In this document: piece after piece, positions 23,268 through 24,358 of the stretch
Layout: each line of letters begins with the position of its first letter
How positions within the stretch are numbered: the first letter of the stretch is position 1
DNA from: CAZZBK01 sp964652155
Lineage (GTDB): Bacteria > Planctomycetota > Planctomycetia > Pirellulales > PNKZ01
Reading direction: 5' to 3'
NCBI GenBank assembly: GCA_964652155.1
Contig: CAZZBK010000091.1
Span: 1-24,358, forward strand
DNA length: 24,358 bases
The notes under the pieces: model-generated
Seen by the model: the letters and a program-made list of their open reading frames with translations, nothing else
What the model was told of the DNA's origin: nothing
The model's database searches: none
Translations under genes and position numbers: made by a program

Positions 23268-24356
23268 ATGGCCATCGACGCAAAAGAACTCCTCAAGCTC
23301 CACGAACCCAAACGACTCAAGCAGTCGTTCGAGTGCGACAAGCAGCAGCACACCGGCGCGCGGTTTAGCCCCTGCGGCAAGTACCTGCTCGCCGGCAGCT
23401 ACACCGGCGCCGTGCTGCGCTGGGACGCCACGAGTGACGAGTACAAAACGCTCCCCTCGCTCGCCGGTCATCACGGCTACGTCGTCCTCGCCTATGCGCA
23501 GCAAGGGGGCTTGGTCTACTCGGGCGACTCCTGGGGCCGACTCCGCGCTTGGTCCTACAGCGACGAACAACCCAAGCCCAAGTGGGACATCGAACAAGCC
23601 CACGACGGCTGGCTCCGCGATCTGGCCGTGAGCCCCGACGGCAAACAGCTCGCCACCTGCGGCCGCGATCACATGCTCCGCATTTGGGACACCGCCACGG
23701 GCAAAAAACTGCACGAGCTCCAGAGCCCCGAGGATTTGTTTTGCGTCCTCTGGCACAAGAGCGGCAAGAGCCTGGTGACCGGCGACCACAAAGGGATCGG
23801 CCGCGAATGGGACTTGGCCACTCTCAAGTCGACGCGCGAGTTCAACGCCAGCGTGCTCTTTAGCCAGTCCCGATTGCAAGACATCGGCGGCATTCGCGTG
23901 CTCTCGTTCGACCGTGACGCGAAGACCCTGGCTGTCGGCGGGGTCAAGCCCGCCAATGGCGGCAACGTGCAAGGCGCGCCCACCGTGTTGCTCTTCGATT
24001 GGGCCACCGGCAAGCTCACCAAGACGATCGAACTCAGCGGCGACGTGTTTGTCGAGGACATCCGCTTCGACCCTAACGGCTTTCTGATGCTCGCCGTCAG
24101 CGGCAACCCTGGCTCGGGCAAGCTGGTCTACGTCCACCTCGACGACACAAAGCCGTTCTTCGAGGTGAAGCTCTCGAATTGCCATGCGCTAAGCGTTCAT
24201 CCCGACGGCAAACGTCTGGCCGTGAGCGTGACGAACGCCAACAGCAGCGGCAACGGCCGACCCAAGTCGAAGGATGGCTCGAAAGAGTATCCCGGCAACT
24301 GGTCGCAGCTTGTGCTTTTCGATCTGCCCCAAGCCGACGCCGCCAAGCAGACGTAA
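23268..24356 (+). CDS. WD40 repeat protein
   Basis: A 362-residue beta-propeller made of WD40 repeats. Typical repeat cores are FSPCGKYLLAGSYTGAVLRWD, VSPDGKQLATCGRDHMLRIWD, GKSLVTGDHKGIGREWD and VHPDGKRLAVSV. No signal peptide or membrane segment is seen, so it is probably cytoplasmic, unlike its two exported neighbours. WD40 proteins are scaffolds and this one has no enzyme domain. The ATG at 23268 is chosen on the basis of AGGA 9 nt upstream; the longer frame (23229) runs through a repeat. It is the third gene of the cassette and ends 2 nt before the window end. Confidence 0.9.
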   Translation: MAIDAKELLKLHEPKRLKQSFECDKQQHTGARFSPCGKYLLAGSYTGAVLRWDATSDEYKTLPSLAGHHGYVVLAYAQQGGLVYSGDSWGRLRAWSYSDEQPKPKWDIEQAHDGWLRDLAVSPDGKQLATCGRDHMLRIWDTATGKKLHELQSPEDLFCVLWHKSGKSLVTGDHKGIGREWDLATLKSTREFNASVLFSQSRLQDIGGIRVLSFDRDAKTLAVGGVKPANGGNVQGAPTVLLFDWATGKLTKTIELSGDVFVEDIRFDPNGFLMLAVSGNPGSGKLVYVHLDDTKPFFEVKLSNCHALSVHPDGKRLAVSVTNANSSGNGRPKSKDGSKEYPGNWSQLVLFDLPQADAAKQT

Positions 24357-24358
24357 GT

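Noticed and set aside
21848..23380. Minus-strand open frame of 510 codons
   Set aside because: Antisense to DUF1501 and to the start of the WD40 gene, passing through repeats; no motifs.

Overview
The window looks like a piece of a planctomycete chromosome (Planctomycetota, plausibly Pirellulales). The sequence is GC-rich. The strongest lineage marker is the cassette at 20100-24356, a PSCyt2/PSD1 (DUF1549/DUF1553) protein, a Tat-exported DUF1501 protein and a WD40 protein, which is typical of this phylum. Supporting signs are a Hanks-type Ser/Thr kinase, a CehA/McbA-like PHP hydrolase and an SMP-30 family protein. No phage, plasmid, transposase or CRISPR genes are visible. The genus is not determinable by eye.

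Layout. (1) 1-87: tRNA-Leu(UAA), minus strand. (2) 319-6471, minus strand: a likely transport operon of HlyD-type adaptor, RND pump and MFS transporter, with a candidate promoter near 6640. (3) 6859-8802, plus: a soluble Ser/Thr kinase followed 6 nt later by an SDR oxidoreductase. (4) 9038-9613, plus: the tRNA hydroxylase MiaE. (5) 9692-12952: a periplasmic haem protein (DUF3365) diverges from an Rrf2 regulator, which is followed by a secreted PHP metallohydrolase. (6) 12959-14260, minus: a DEAD-box helicase. It diverges from 14459-15510, a BshB1-like deacetylase overlapping a small Tat-signal protein. (7) 15554-19832, minus: SDR, MazG-like pyrophosphohydrolase, SDR, YhaM-like 3'-5' exonuclease and SMP-30 protein. 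(8) 20100-24356, plus: the PSCyt2/PSD1, DUF1501 and WD40 cassette.

Three kinds of palindromic intergenic repeat occur: a CCCTCTCCC/GGGTGAGGG type (17667-17814 and 23181-23219), a GGGGG-CTGT-CCCCC type (9614-9672 and 23225-23250) and a perfect 21-bp inverted repeat of the GGGGTCAGGTACC type (21741-21809). Both junctions of the PSCyt2/PSD1-DUF1501-WD40 cassette carry such palindromes.

No complete new system can be proven from the sequence alone. The best candidates for follow-up are the haem-sensor/Rrf2 divergent pair, which has a well-formed promoter overlapped by a palindrome, the repeat-punctuated planctomycete cassette, and the bshB1-like gene coupled to a tiny Tat protein. Most other large open frames are antisense shadows of these genes, expected at this GC content.
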